Origin: Tenebrio molitor
Taxonomy: Eukaryota > Arthropoda > Insecta > Coleoptera > Tenebrionidae
Assembly (NCBI RefSeq): GCF_963966145.1
Contig: NC_091048.1
Coordinates: forward strand, 15,934,001-15,998,000
Direction: 5' to 3'
DNA: 64,000 bases
The notes under the pieces are model-generated. The model saw only the letters and a program-made list of their open reading frames with translations. It made no database searches and was not told where the DNA came from. Positions 33,241 through 43,626 of the stretch are shown here, piece after piece. Position 1 is the first letter of the stretch. Each line of letters starts with the position of its first letter. The translations under genes were made by a program, and so were the position numbers.

Positions 33241-33756
33241 CAATAAAACAGCAACAGTGTCAAACGTACAGCTGTGGAAGATCCTTACGAGAACGGAGAA
33301 GCCAGCAAAACTGATTCATAAAAATTACGTCAACTTAAATAATATGAAATTTCGAGAAGTGATTTTGTAAAATGTGTTTCTTTTAAATATGCGCCTGTTA
33401 GCTCGTTGTAAACCTAAAACCTATAAATAAATTTGTTTTTTCATGGCAACTTGTTTTTTTATCGTCACTTTTAAATTGTCTCTAGTCAGTAGACAATTAC
33501 ACTACCCGACATTTTTGAATTTTTTTTTATAACTGCAGTAAAAACACCTAATCTGGGGTAATTAGGGTCTGCTGATTCTATAAACGTCAACAGATTTATT
33601 CTAACACGTCTAGATTCCGAGTTAGGAACAACATGTAACAACCCATATGCATTAATGTTATTTTTATTAAAATAGTACCTAAACAAACTTAAAAACCAAT
33701 GATAATTCTATTGCAAATTGTTAACAGAGAAAGGACAATTAAGTACCAGTACAATC
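33241..33756. other. No recognised feature
   Basis: This is AT-rich non-coding sequence leading up to the hAT target duplication. Confidence 0.4.
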
Positions 33757-33924
33757 CAATACAACAGGGGTTCCCAAAGTTTTTCAATTCGCGGCGCACT
33801 TACAGGTTTAGTATTTTGTCACGGCGCCCCAGTCGAAATCTGTGTACAATGACAATTTTATTTTTTGATGACACTAGGCACAGAAATGAAAATAACCACA
33901 ATCTGGGGCTCACGTAGGTATATA

Positions 33925-34200
33925 CAGTGTGGAAACTTTAACTGGAATAAAATCCATAACGGACGTAGGTGATTTTTGTAAAAAATCCCGAAACAGGTCG
34001 ATTTTTCTTTTTCCTTGCCCACATTTTGGCGCATATGGTTTTTGCATATCTGTTCCCGGAAGTTAGCAACCACCCCTAACTTTTTTTTTCAAATGGAAGG
34101 GTATGCCAAGTGACACCTCGTTTAAAAGCCCACTTCGCAAAGAATACAACGCACTATTGTTTCCTGAATATTTTCGAAGCTTACGTGCTAAAAAATAAAA
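33925..34200 (+). repeat. R4 repeat family, copy 2, inside the hAT element
   Basis: It starts CAGTGTGGAAACTTTAACTG and ends in the A-rich GTGCTAAAAAATAAAA. It is the same unit as copies 1, 3 and 4. Confidence 0.8.
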
Positions 34201-34700
34201 ACTAATTGCGAAATAAGGCTTTTCCACTGCCACTCTCATTTCTTGCTCCACATTGATTTTTGAGCGATATTTGCTCTTTATTACAGTTGCAGCTGAAAAT
34301 CCGGCTTCGCATAAATAGGATGTTGCAAAGGGAATGAAAATCCTCATAGTGTTTAAACTAAGAGTTGGATATTCAGTTTTGACCGTTATCCAAAACTCCA
34401 CTAAATCGGAACAAGCGAATTTTGTTTGAAGGTTGTTGTCGCAGAAAGTTCAATGAGACTCTCTTCTTCTTGCGAAGTGAATTCTTGTGGAGCTTGAGAA
34501 TGGAGAGGACCTTGGATCTACGGAAAATGTTCGACATTGCCTTCCGAAAAGTATTTTGCAAACCATTCAGTAAGCTTCGAAAGGTATTCCGTGGAAAGGG
34601 ACAGCAAGTCTTGTGAGACAATGAGCTCATTAGAGAGGCCGGGTATTGACTATTGATGCAATTTCGGAAAACAATCTTGACCGCCATCCTCATTAATTTT
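34063..34700 (-). pseudogene. hAT transposase C-terminal relic (ZBED/FAM200-like)
   Basis: The - strand frame reads EFWITVKTEYPTLS, then IPFATSYLCEAGFSAATVIK and SKYRSKINVEQEMRVAV, the C-terminal dimerisation region of ZBED5/FAM200-type hAT transposases. Upstream sequence to about 34700 is related but shifted between frames. The frame then runs out into the R4 repeat. It is non-functional. Confidence 0.85.
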
Positions 34701-35756
34701 TTTTATCCACAACAAACTGCAGTTTTCTCCTAAACGCCCCAATTTTCTCCAATAATTTTAAGATGTGCATGGTATTGCCTTGCATAGACCATTTCAAGGC
34801 ATTCAGTTGGTGAAATATATCGCACAAATAGCTAGTTTCAGCAAAAAGTCTGGTTCGGCAAAGTATCTGGAATTTTCATTATTTGAATTGTTTATTGGGA
34901 ATATAAATAAGTAAATTTAGTTTCCGGAGAACAGAAAATAGGAGCGCCTTGCGGCGCCCCTGAGTACTCTCCACTGCGCCCCAGGGCGCCGCGGCGCACA
35001 GTTTGGGAACCCCTGCAATACAAAACAAATTTTTTTTTTCTTTTATGCGGGCTATCATCTTCCTTTTGAAGAACCCAACAAAAATCATAGCGGGATACCA
35101 TATCCCCTGACCCCTGGTATGTACATAGGTATGCCAAACACAACTTAAGCCTACTTAAGGGTGACCGATACTGGCGAAGTGTTTCAGTTTTGCCACCTTT
35201 ATAATGCAGCCACTAATACACAGTAGAGTATATAGATAAGTATGGAAACCAAACTGAATTTTTACCTGAAATAATAAGCCCTGAGGCCCTGACCGTTTCC
35301 ATGCCCTTACCGAAAGGTTCTCGGAGTTTTATGGTTTAATCTGGTTTATCAGACAAACAATAAATACATTTCTTATTTTGTCTAAAAATGTAAGACATAA
35401 TTTTCTTCTGGAAAATTGTCGAATAATAAAATTATTAATATTATAATAGATTAAAATGGTCCAATAATATGAAGTCCCAAAATTCACGCCCATAAATAAA
35501 TGTCTTTTTCTTTATACCATACTGTTATTAGGATTTATCAGTACTCAATGCTTGATTGATATGATACCTATAACAGACTAGGCCGTTATTCAAAATTATC
35601 AGACCGAGGCCGTTATTTTTGCTACCGTTGCTACGGTTACGGCATAGATGACAACTAAATTTAATTTTTGAAGTAAAGAGAAATGTCAGTCTTACAAATA
35701 AATCATCGTTAAATGTTAAGTATTATTGGTATAAAGAAAACTATAAAACAACATAC

Positions 35757-35856
35757 GGCCGATATGGATATAACAGACTCGGTTGATTATAAAATCTCGG
35801 CGCCGCCTCGATTTTACAATACCTCAACCATGTCTGTTATATAACCCATATCGGCC
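35757..35856. repeat. Long hairpin with CTCG apex
   Basis: Arm pairs are GGCCGATATGG/CCATATCGGCC, ATATAACAGAC/GTCTGTTATAT, GGTTGA/TCAACC and TAAAATC/GATTTTA; the apex is TCGGCGCCGCCTC. Confidence 0.82.
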
Positions 35857-36592
35857 TAATACCGTTATATACTATTTCGCATTAGACACATTAGACGTCG
35901 TATGCGAAAAAGACATGTTTTTGCAACGAATTACATACAAGATTTTTTTCTAATTCCGTAAAGTATTAGGCAAAAAACAAGAAAAAAGAAATACAGGTTT
36001 TAATTTTTTTAATTCACTAATTTATTACTCCTATCATTCTATCACTCTCTATCTACTCCAATTCATTTATTACAAAAGTGATATTTATTGTTACAATTTT
36101 GTAGCGATTTTCTTGCCAAATGAGTGATTTTGATCTGCGGTATAGCTGCTATATGTAATGTATATCCAGTTTATTACCTGCGAAGTCGCAGCCAATTATC
36201 AACGATTTGAGCAATGGCTTGCGTTTTTTAAAAGTTTCTTTTACATGATGAACTGATGAGATCAATTCAATACTTTGATTGCTTTAGTAAAAGAAAAGAA
36301 AGCTTTTCTTGTAATTTTATACTTCTCACTCTTTTTGGCACTAATGCGAAAAAGTGACAGTTAAACGCATTAGTGCGAAAAAGAACGTCATTGTGACATT
36401 CAAATGACCACCAAAAAACCACCTATTTTGCAATGGAACTACTGGTCTCGCGAAGGAGTAGATAATTACCAATTCGCGATTTCTTTTTGTGATTTATACA
36501 TATACCTACCTGCATACTCCACAACGCACAAAACTTTTCATACGATCATACTTTAATTTATAAATCAATATTTCTGTACTTAATTTGTTATA

Positions 36593-37362
36593 CCGGGTGT
36601 ATTATGAAAAACCTTTGGTGCTATAACTTCCTTATTTTTTATCCGATTTTAATAAATGATACATCAAACAAAATTCGTTTTAGAAACATTATAGCTCGAC
36701 ATGCTATAATTTTTTTTTGACATTATATTTTTTGACAGACCGCAGCTAACTTTGTTTTTTTAAGTTGTACTGTATATTTTTTTATTTTTATTCTGATAGA
36801 TGTTTATCTTCTGAAACACAAACATTAAAATAAAAAATCAAAAATTTTTTTTTAATTAAAAAAAATTGAATTTCCAAAAATCAAGTAACCATAACTTTAC
36901 TATAGCAAATGTTCGAAATTACCTCCATTCTCTCTAAGGTACATTCGACAGCTTCCACTGACGCCTATTGCGGCGTTTAATAAAAATTCTGGTGGTATTT
37001 GTTCTCATACTGCTACGATTCTTGTTACTAAATCATTTCTGTTATCGACGGAGTCAAATAGACATTGTCTAGAATGCACTTTTATTACTGTTTAATGTGA
37101 CTGCTTGATTAAAAAAAAAACGTTATTTTTTAATTTCTTCTTTTTGTTTCTATGCATGAACATGTTGTTTACATTTTCATATTCTAAATAAAAATCTCTA
37201 TAAAACTGAGCAAAAAAAGTTAATAAACAGAACTCAAGAACAAATATTGGATCAATTCAAATTGTAGCCCATTTAAAACGATTTTGCTTGACACATCAAT
37301 TATTAAAATCGTCTGAAAAATAAGGAAGTTACAGCACCAAAGATTTTTCATAATACACCCGG
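36593..37362. mobile_element. 770-bp TA-MITE CCGGGTGTATTATG
   Basis: Inverted ends CCGGGTGTATTATGAAAAA and complement, with homology reaching about 45 bp (GTAACTTCCTTATTTTT), are flanked by TA (36591-36592, 37363-37364). Confidence 0.88.
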
Positions 37363-38989
37363 TATATATATTATATAATGTTAACGACGTTGACGTAATA
37401 ATGTGCGGACTAAATTAGACAACAATATATTCATTATTTTTATACGTACATATTTTTAAAAAAACCTAATATTTAATTCCAAAAATTAGTTTTCATAAAA
37501 AAAAGCAAAAATTAATTCGCTCTGTACGGTCATAGTTTATATTAGAATTTCTGAAGAAATTCGAATAATACCGGGACAGGGTATTATCTGTAAAGTCATA
37601 AAATTTCCTGGTTGAAAACTGATCGGCGGCCCAAACTAACCCCCGGATTTGTCCCGTTCCTAAACAGGTAGGTAGTTTTGAAATCGGAGAAAAGATGTGC
37701 CTCTACTGCCTTTGGTGGCAAAAGCGATGAACTAAAACCGTTTTTATTCGCAAATTTATAAATGAATAACTTCCACAACTTCTGTTTTTTTTTTAATTAT
37801 TATTTAATGTAGTAGGTAAAGGTAAATATATTGTATAGAATTACAAAATATTCTAACGAAATGTTCGCCTGGAAGACGAAACATTTAACTTTTACATTAA
37901 GCTCAATATAAAAAAAACAAATGTTTCATCCACAATTTCACAACGCAGCGGACTCAGTAAACTTATTTAGATTCATTCTACAAAATCTGGAAGAATAATA
38001 TTGAAATTTAGGTAATAAAAAATCGAATTAAAGCCGCGCACTTTAGGTTTTTATCATATCATCAGACAATCTTTTTCTCTTATAAAAAAAGTATAACGCT
38101 GCGGTCTGGAGAATTAAAAAACCTTTAATTTGATGTATGATACTTGACGAATGATTGCGTATTAACTGAGTTCTTTGCAATTAATGAAATACACTCTAGT
38201 CAACGCTGGTATCGGTCACCCTTAATTTTGCACCTTCTAGTGTACTCTTCATGCTTGTAAGAGAAATGAATTTACAATGAATATATTATTATACACGAAT
38301 ACATACAAAATGTTCATAGGTGTCTAGTTCGCATACGTGACGAGATGGAATATGGAAATCGGGTGTCATATAGTTCTAATAAATGAAAGGTATAAGAAAT
38401 TCTCATAGTTGGGTCAGTTAGAAAAATCATATCCGGTAGTGTTATTAATTATGTATGTACAAAATCATTAACTACTGGCCCAATTCGACCATCTCTATCA
38501 TGTGTTATCTTCAACAGGTTATTGTTTTGGTCGACAAGAGATTATCTCAGGTACTTGGCCCAACTCGGTTGCGCCCTTTCTGCCGACTCCTTTTCTACTT
38601 TGCTTTGTTACTTTTCTAACTACAAGTGCAAACAATTCTAGTAATTTCTAAGATAAAGCGCTCTGTTTTTAATTTGCAATTCTCACCCTTTAATTCCAAA
38701 TCTGACACAAATTTAAGAATACTAAAAAAAGTAAATTAACCGAATGGACATTGATTTGGTGTTTCCCTCTCAATTTGAAACCTGCTAAATTCATTAATTC
38801 AATTATCCCCTGATTTTAACTGGACTCCCCAAATTGTCGAACGAGTGATTTTTGCAATGTTTCTTTTCCCCATGTAAATCTGTACCTTTGTGTTGCGTTT
38901 GGACCGGACGCGTACTTGCATTTTCAAAGAAACGGTTCTTAGGATTTTTCGTTGAAATTATTTTAAAAATTAAAATTTTTAATTTAGGG

Positions 38990-39245
38990 AACCTATTCGG
39001 ACCGTTACAATATCGATGCACCTTGTATCTGTCTCTGATAAAGACCAAAGGGGATCTGTACCTATCTGTACCATCGTATGTTCTTCTAGGACGTCGACGC
39101 TGTTAGATGCCTTCTTCAGACCTCGATGACCATGCTCGAAGAACCGCAGAATTGCTTCGGTTCAAACGCCGCGCTATTTCACGGAACGAGAAACCCGCTT
39201 CGGGCATGCTAACAATTCGCCCCCTTTCAAAGTCGGACAGTTGCG
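38990..39245 (-). pseudogene. Tc1-like helix-turn-helix relic
   Basis: On the - strand, sequence equivalent to LSDFERGRIV is followed by EAGFSFREIARRLNRSNSAV and a GRPR-like basic stretch, RRRPRRTYD. This is the paired-type DNA-binding half of a Tc1 transposase; no catalytic half follows. Confidence 0.6.
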
Positions 39246-39473
39246 GAAAACGCTGTTTTGGGCTATTCCAGGCAGTTTAAAAAATTGCTGATAATCAGTG
39301 CCTATCTTTTTCAGGACAACTGCCACAAAAACCGAAGTTTTACGTTTTGTTGTTCTGTCGTTTTTATCACCAAGTCCCAAGATGTGGATAGCTATTTAGT
39401 AAAAATTAGCACGTAGTGTATAATGATAACTTCAATAGTGATTGTTACATTCTAATGTTGTCTTTTTATAATA

Positions 39474-40283
39474 CAGTAGAGTCGCGATAACGTGAACACC
39501 CTATAAGGTGAACATCTCGGTAAGGTGAACACTCAAAATTTTCTACAGAGAATTCTATAAGGTGAACAACTGAAACCTCGATAAGGTGAACAAAACAAAC
39601 ACTTTTTTATTACACATAATGCAATTGTATTTTTATATTTTCCAAAAGCTTCTTGTACCGTTTTTTGTAATTTTAAGTTACTGCGCCGCACCTCCTTAGA
39701 TTTTACGTTTCTGCAAGCCTGCATATGTTCATTTCAATTCGAATTTTTGTGGCATTACACGTAGTCTAGTAGTGTTTTTAAAATTTTATAAAGGGTCTAG
39801 CGTGACTGCACTTTTTCGCTATTAAGGTGTTACTAATTCTACAGTTTGTGGCTCCCAAAAATTAATTCTCGGGTATAAATAATGAAAAACGAGTAAAAAA
39901 AGAACTTTCGAAAATGGAGGCAGCATTATAGGCATGGTTTTTGAAAATGCGACGTAGGCATTTGCCAGTTCCCGTGCAATGATAAAAAAAGCCAAAATAT
40001 TTCAATGGTATTTTAAAGGAAAACAGAAATTTTAATAACAGCCAAGGATGGCTTCACAACTTCAAAAAAGAATTTGGTCTATACCTATGGTCGCAAAAAT
40101 TTGCAGTCTACTCGAACTAAAACTAAATTAACGCATTACTTTGAAGGCCAATAAATCTAAAGTGTTAAATAAAGAGTTACACGATCATATTTTGCCTTAT
40201 TTTTTTGACCTTGATTAGGTGAACAAACTCGATAAGGTGAAAACGGTCTGCCTGAATTAGTTCACCTTATCGCGACTCTACTG
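39474..40283 (+). mobile_element. Pogo/Tigger-like element, non-autonomous
   Basis: Inverted ends CAGTAGAGTCGCGATAACGT and the complement of CAGTAGAGTCGCGATAAGGT are flanked by TA (39472-39473, 40284-40285). A subterminal motif TAAGGTGAACA recurs at least six times near the two ends, a likely transposase-binding array. The interior keeps a relic of a CENP-B-type DNA-binding domain. Confidence 0.88.
39905..40095 (+). pseudogene. CENP-B/jerky-type HTH relic of a pogo transposase
   Basis: Split between frames: KMEAAL, WFLKMRRRHLPVPV, then KAKIF-like sequence, and GWLHNFKKEFG. This matches the second helix-turn-helix of Tigger/jerky proteins. No DDE domain remains. Confidence 0.7.
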
Positions 40284-40285
40284 TA

Positions 40286-41109
40286 TTGGGGCCCAAACAT
40301 TTTTTGTCGCATTTTTTTTTAATTAGTCTTTCTTAGAGCTTTCTTAGAATTTCTTGGTCAACTAATTAATTTTTGAGTCCAACATAAAACAGGTACTGCA
40401 ACTTTAGATGTGAACGCGCGCTGTTAGCTTATTATTATTACTAGTTAAACATGTTTTCTTTTATTATTTTCTGTTTGTCGATCGTCTAAATGTGTAAAAT
40501 AAGTTTAATGAAGTCAGATTTAACATTTAAATGCAAGGTATGTTCTGGATTATTTAAAAAAATGTGAAAACATCACAGAAGACTTTATTACAAATTACCG
40601 GGAATACCTACTAAGTTTTATTATGTTCTTATTTAACGTTCTCTTTATCAGGCGTTTTATTTTGAAGGACAATTTTAGAATAATAAATAAACGAGCGCTA
40701 ATCGTAAATGCGCCAACGTCGGTTTTAGTACCGTATGTTTGAAAAAATTTCTGGTCGTTATCACTATAGTTGTCATGAACAAAATGTCATAACGTAACAA
40801 ATAGAGGTATGATATCTTCCAACAGTTTCAGTAAGATCAGAATTCAGAAATGGTTTCGGTTTGAGTAAACCAACGTGAAATCATTTAGTAAACATTTGAT
40901 TGTGCCGCCGGCGCCGTACCGCAGGTAGGATTCAATAGCACGTAACCTCCTAGATAGATAGAGGCCGCGACCAAAAAATAGTGACGTCACTTATAATACC
41001 CAATATAACGAAAATTATATACTTCAATGAGTAAAACTGAATATTGTTTGAAGACAAATAATTATTATGATAAAAAACAATAAAGAGGGTTTTTCCACAT
41101 CACCTTAGG
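40286..41109. other. Gene-free; shares a block with 57.65 kb
   Basis: About 40920-40990 (AACCTCCTAGATAGATAGAG, GTGACGTCAC) recurs inverted at about 57645-57715. Otherwise nothing is recognised. Confidence 0.45.
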
Positions 41110-41111
41110 TA

Positions 41112-41320
41112 CAGTCGATGGACAAATAAAACTGGGACAAAAATGACAATCACATAAGTCAAAATTTACAAATTTGCATCGTTTAATTACGGCTTTATCA
41201 CAAATAGGTTAACTTTGGTATGACATATTGTATAGACACTGACAAATATATTGACAATTCAATGGTCTGATTTACACAGATTAAATTTTAAGTGTCCCAG
41301 TTTTATTTGTCCACCGACCA
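41112..41320. mobile_element. 209-bp TA-MITE GGACAAATAAAACTGGGAC
   Basis: Both ends carry GGACAAATAAAACTGGGAC inverted and are flanked by TA (41110-41111, 41321-41322). Confidence 0.8.
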
Positions 41321-41504
41321 TACCTACCCAATACATGCGTTGGCTCTTGTGGAGGCCTTGCCAATAGCCCTATATCTATGTGTTTTATAAGTTTAACTAT
41401 TAAATTTAAGTAACTTTCTTTTTGGTGGATCTTTATTTTGGGTGCTAATTTGGTCGTTGATTAATTTTGAATAATTATTAAGAAATATATTGGCAAGGAT
41501 ATGA

Positions 41505-42371
41505 CTATTTCAATATCAATATCGACTTCAATGTTTTGTTACATACAATACATTTGTCATTAATTTCTTCTACATATTTTTCCAATTTTAACATTGTCAA
41601 CTCCCGTAAAATGATCTTTTGTTTACCGCTTCTTATAAATTCAGTTTCATATTTATCGGAAATAAGCTCACTAAATATCTGATATGCCTTAATAGAGGTT
41701 TCAAAGAATAATGTATCTGTCACAATAGTGTTAATGGTAATCTTAATGTTAGTGTTAGCCAGAATGTTAATCTTCAGAACATTGGTGAAACGTTCAACCG
41801 TTCACAATAATGGTGATGGTGATGTTAATGTTAGAAACGATGTTAAGAGATCCAGAAAATGTCTGGTTCTTTAACATCTACCAATCACCATCGAGAATTT
41901 CACGCACGCGCAGGCGCAGTGACAGTTCACACCACGTGGACAGCTGTAAGAGTAACATTCCTTTAACATTATTGTGAACACTGGACTACTAACATCACCA
42001 TTGCCATCTCCACTAACATTGTAACATTACCACTAACATTAACACTATTGTGACAGACCCATTATGGGTTGTATTTTAGAGCACCTCTTGTTAAATTTTT
42101 TAAATATTCACCAACATTTGCAGTCATTTTCACCACAGTTGGTAAAAGTTATAACAAAATCTGAATTGGTGGTAATGTATGTTAAACAATTTTCACAACC
42201 GTTAACAAATTTAATTAGTGAATGTGCACAGTATGCGGCAATATAGAACAAACATGACAATATAGCAGAATTTGGGGATATATCAAATGAATTCTTTAAT
42301 ATATCTGAAAAGAAAGAGATGTTTTCAGATAACCGAAAAAAACCATTACCATTTTCATCTCTGTCATCCAC
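41505..42371 (-). pseudogene. Transposase C-terminal relic (P/THAP-like), split by a MITE
   Basis: On the - strand, 42371-42108 reads LSCLFYIAAYCAHSLIK and GCENCLTYITTNSD, resembling the cysteine-containing YIAGY...C..C segment near the C-terminus of P/THAP9-type transposases. After the inverted-repeat element (41716-42057), 41723-41505 continues with YEVEFIRS-like and KLEKYVEEINDKCIVCNKTL sequence. The assignment is tentative. Confidence 0.4.
41716..42057. mobile_element. Inverted-repeat element TCTGTCACAATAGTGTTAATG
   Basis: The two ends are exact inverted copies over about 21 bp. The arms contain repeated ATGTTA/TAACAT motifs. No unambiguous target duplication was seen. Confidence 0.75.
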
Positions 42372-42976
42372 TGAAAAGTCTTTTAAAGAAAATGTTCCAA
42401 ATTTCGCGGACTTTAATTTAAGAAGGCTTAAAAGTTTTAATTATTGTTGGTCTTTTTCTTGCCACCTCTAATAGGGATCCATCGTTTCTGGTCATTTTAT
42501 CGACTCTTATAACCGATGACTGCGAAATGTTTGATACACACTGCTGAATGTTTTGTTGGATTAAATGACTCCCTATGAATGCATTTAATCCATGTTTTTT
42601 TTTATTTCTTCATCTTTTGGAAAAGAAAAGACGGTCACATACGTATTAGTACTATCGTAATTGCTTGGACAATTGGGCACACAGTATTTATCAGGCATAT
42701 TTAATGAAAGGAAAAAGACTCACCCAGGTAGTATATATTTAGTCCAATTTTAAACGCTTTTGATAAAATAGTTAAATGTTTATATCGTATATGTTATATC
42801 GTAAACGGCACCAACCAAAAGTTTATTTTATACCTATAATAACTAATAATGTAGTAAATTCAAAAAACTCTTGGATTGTCAAAAATACATTTTAAATAAA
42901 ATGCTTGTTTTGATTCTACTTGGGTATAAACATTTTTCGCTAGAATGTACCCACGTCAAAATCTAGTTACAATATA
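42372..42976. other. No recognised feature
   Basis: I see no open frame or paired repeat here. Confidence 0.4.
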
Positions 42977-42978
42977 TA

Positions 42979-43150
42979 CACTGCGCCGCAAAATTAACCC
43001 ATAATTTAGAAAATTAATCGTATTCCTTTTTAGAAACCATTTGGAAACCAAAAATGTTCATTCGCATTATCTTAATGCATTATTTAAAATTTCAATTTAC
43101 AGGCTTTTTTAAAGTTTTTACACAGTATGCGCTAATTTTGCGGTGCAGTG
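42979..43150. mobile_element. 172-bp TA-MITE CACTGCGCCGCAAAATTA
   Basis: Ends CACTGCGCCGCAAAATTA and complement of CACTGCACCGCAAAATTA are flanked by TA (42977-42978, 43151-43152). Confidence 0.82.
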
Positions 43151-43626
43151 TACTGCTCGTCAAATGTTATTAGGGGCCGTACAGACTAGGCGAACCGAGC
43201 ATGTAATGTAACATGTAATGTAATGCTCGTCGCAAAATTGGTGCCACGAACAGCCGACGAACCGAGCACGCAACGAACAGCTATACTCTGTTCACTGATG
43301 ATAGATTGCACGCTTTTTTACAGACACAGAGACGAGTGTCTACACTTTATAACATTTGCTATATCATTAATACTGGAAGAATAAATAATTCCAACAACAG
43401 TTTAATAATAATAATTATTATTATTATTATTAAATACTTGTACTGAAACTTCATTTAGAGTCACAGCTGTAATTCAGTAAACAACATCATAGGCATAGGA
43501 TAACTACTGGCGGGATGGAGAGTTTTGTATGTTTCAGTGCGTTATGTTTTTAAGTGATTTTTTTTTATAATCGTCTCAGTTCAGTTCGATAGTTCCGAGG
43601 TTGCGTGTCATTACAGCTACATTATA

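Larger units (their letters stand above)
33765..35015 (-). mobile_element. hAT element with 8-bp duplication CAATACAA
   Basis: Ends CAGGGGTTCCCAAAGTTTTT and the complement of CAGGGGTTCCCAAACTGTGC are flanked by CAATACAA (33757-33764, 35016-35023), the canonical 8-bp hAT duplication. Subterminal GCGGCGC clusters are present at both ends. The interior holds a hAT transposase relic on the - strand and an R4 repeat. At 1,251 bp it is an internal-deletion derivative. Confidence 0.93.
35159..38221. mobile_element. 3.1-kb TTAA-flanked element
   Basis: The inverted tips GGGTGACCGATACTGGCG and the complement of GGGTGACCGATACCAGCG are each bordered by TTAA (35155-35158, 38222-38225), the duplication used by piggyBac and Kolobok. 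The tips start GGG rather than the usual piggyBac CCC. No transposase is recognised. A hairpin (35757-35856) and a TA-MITE (36593-37362) lie inside. Confidence 0.65.

Noticed and set aside
41716..42057. A CRISPR-like or satellite array, because of repeated ATGTTA motifs
   Set aside because: Spacing is irregular and the motifs follow the symmetry of an inverted-repeat element; no true array exists anywhere in the window.
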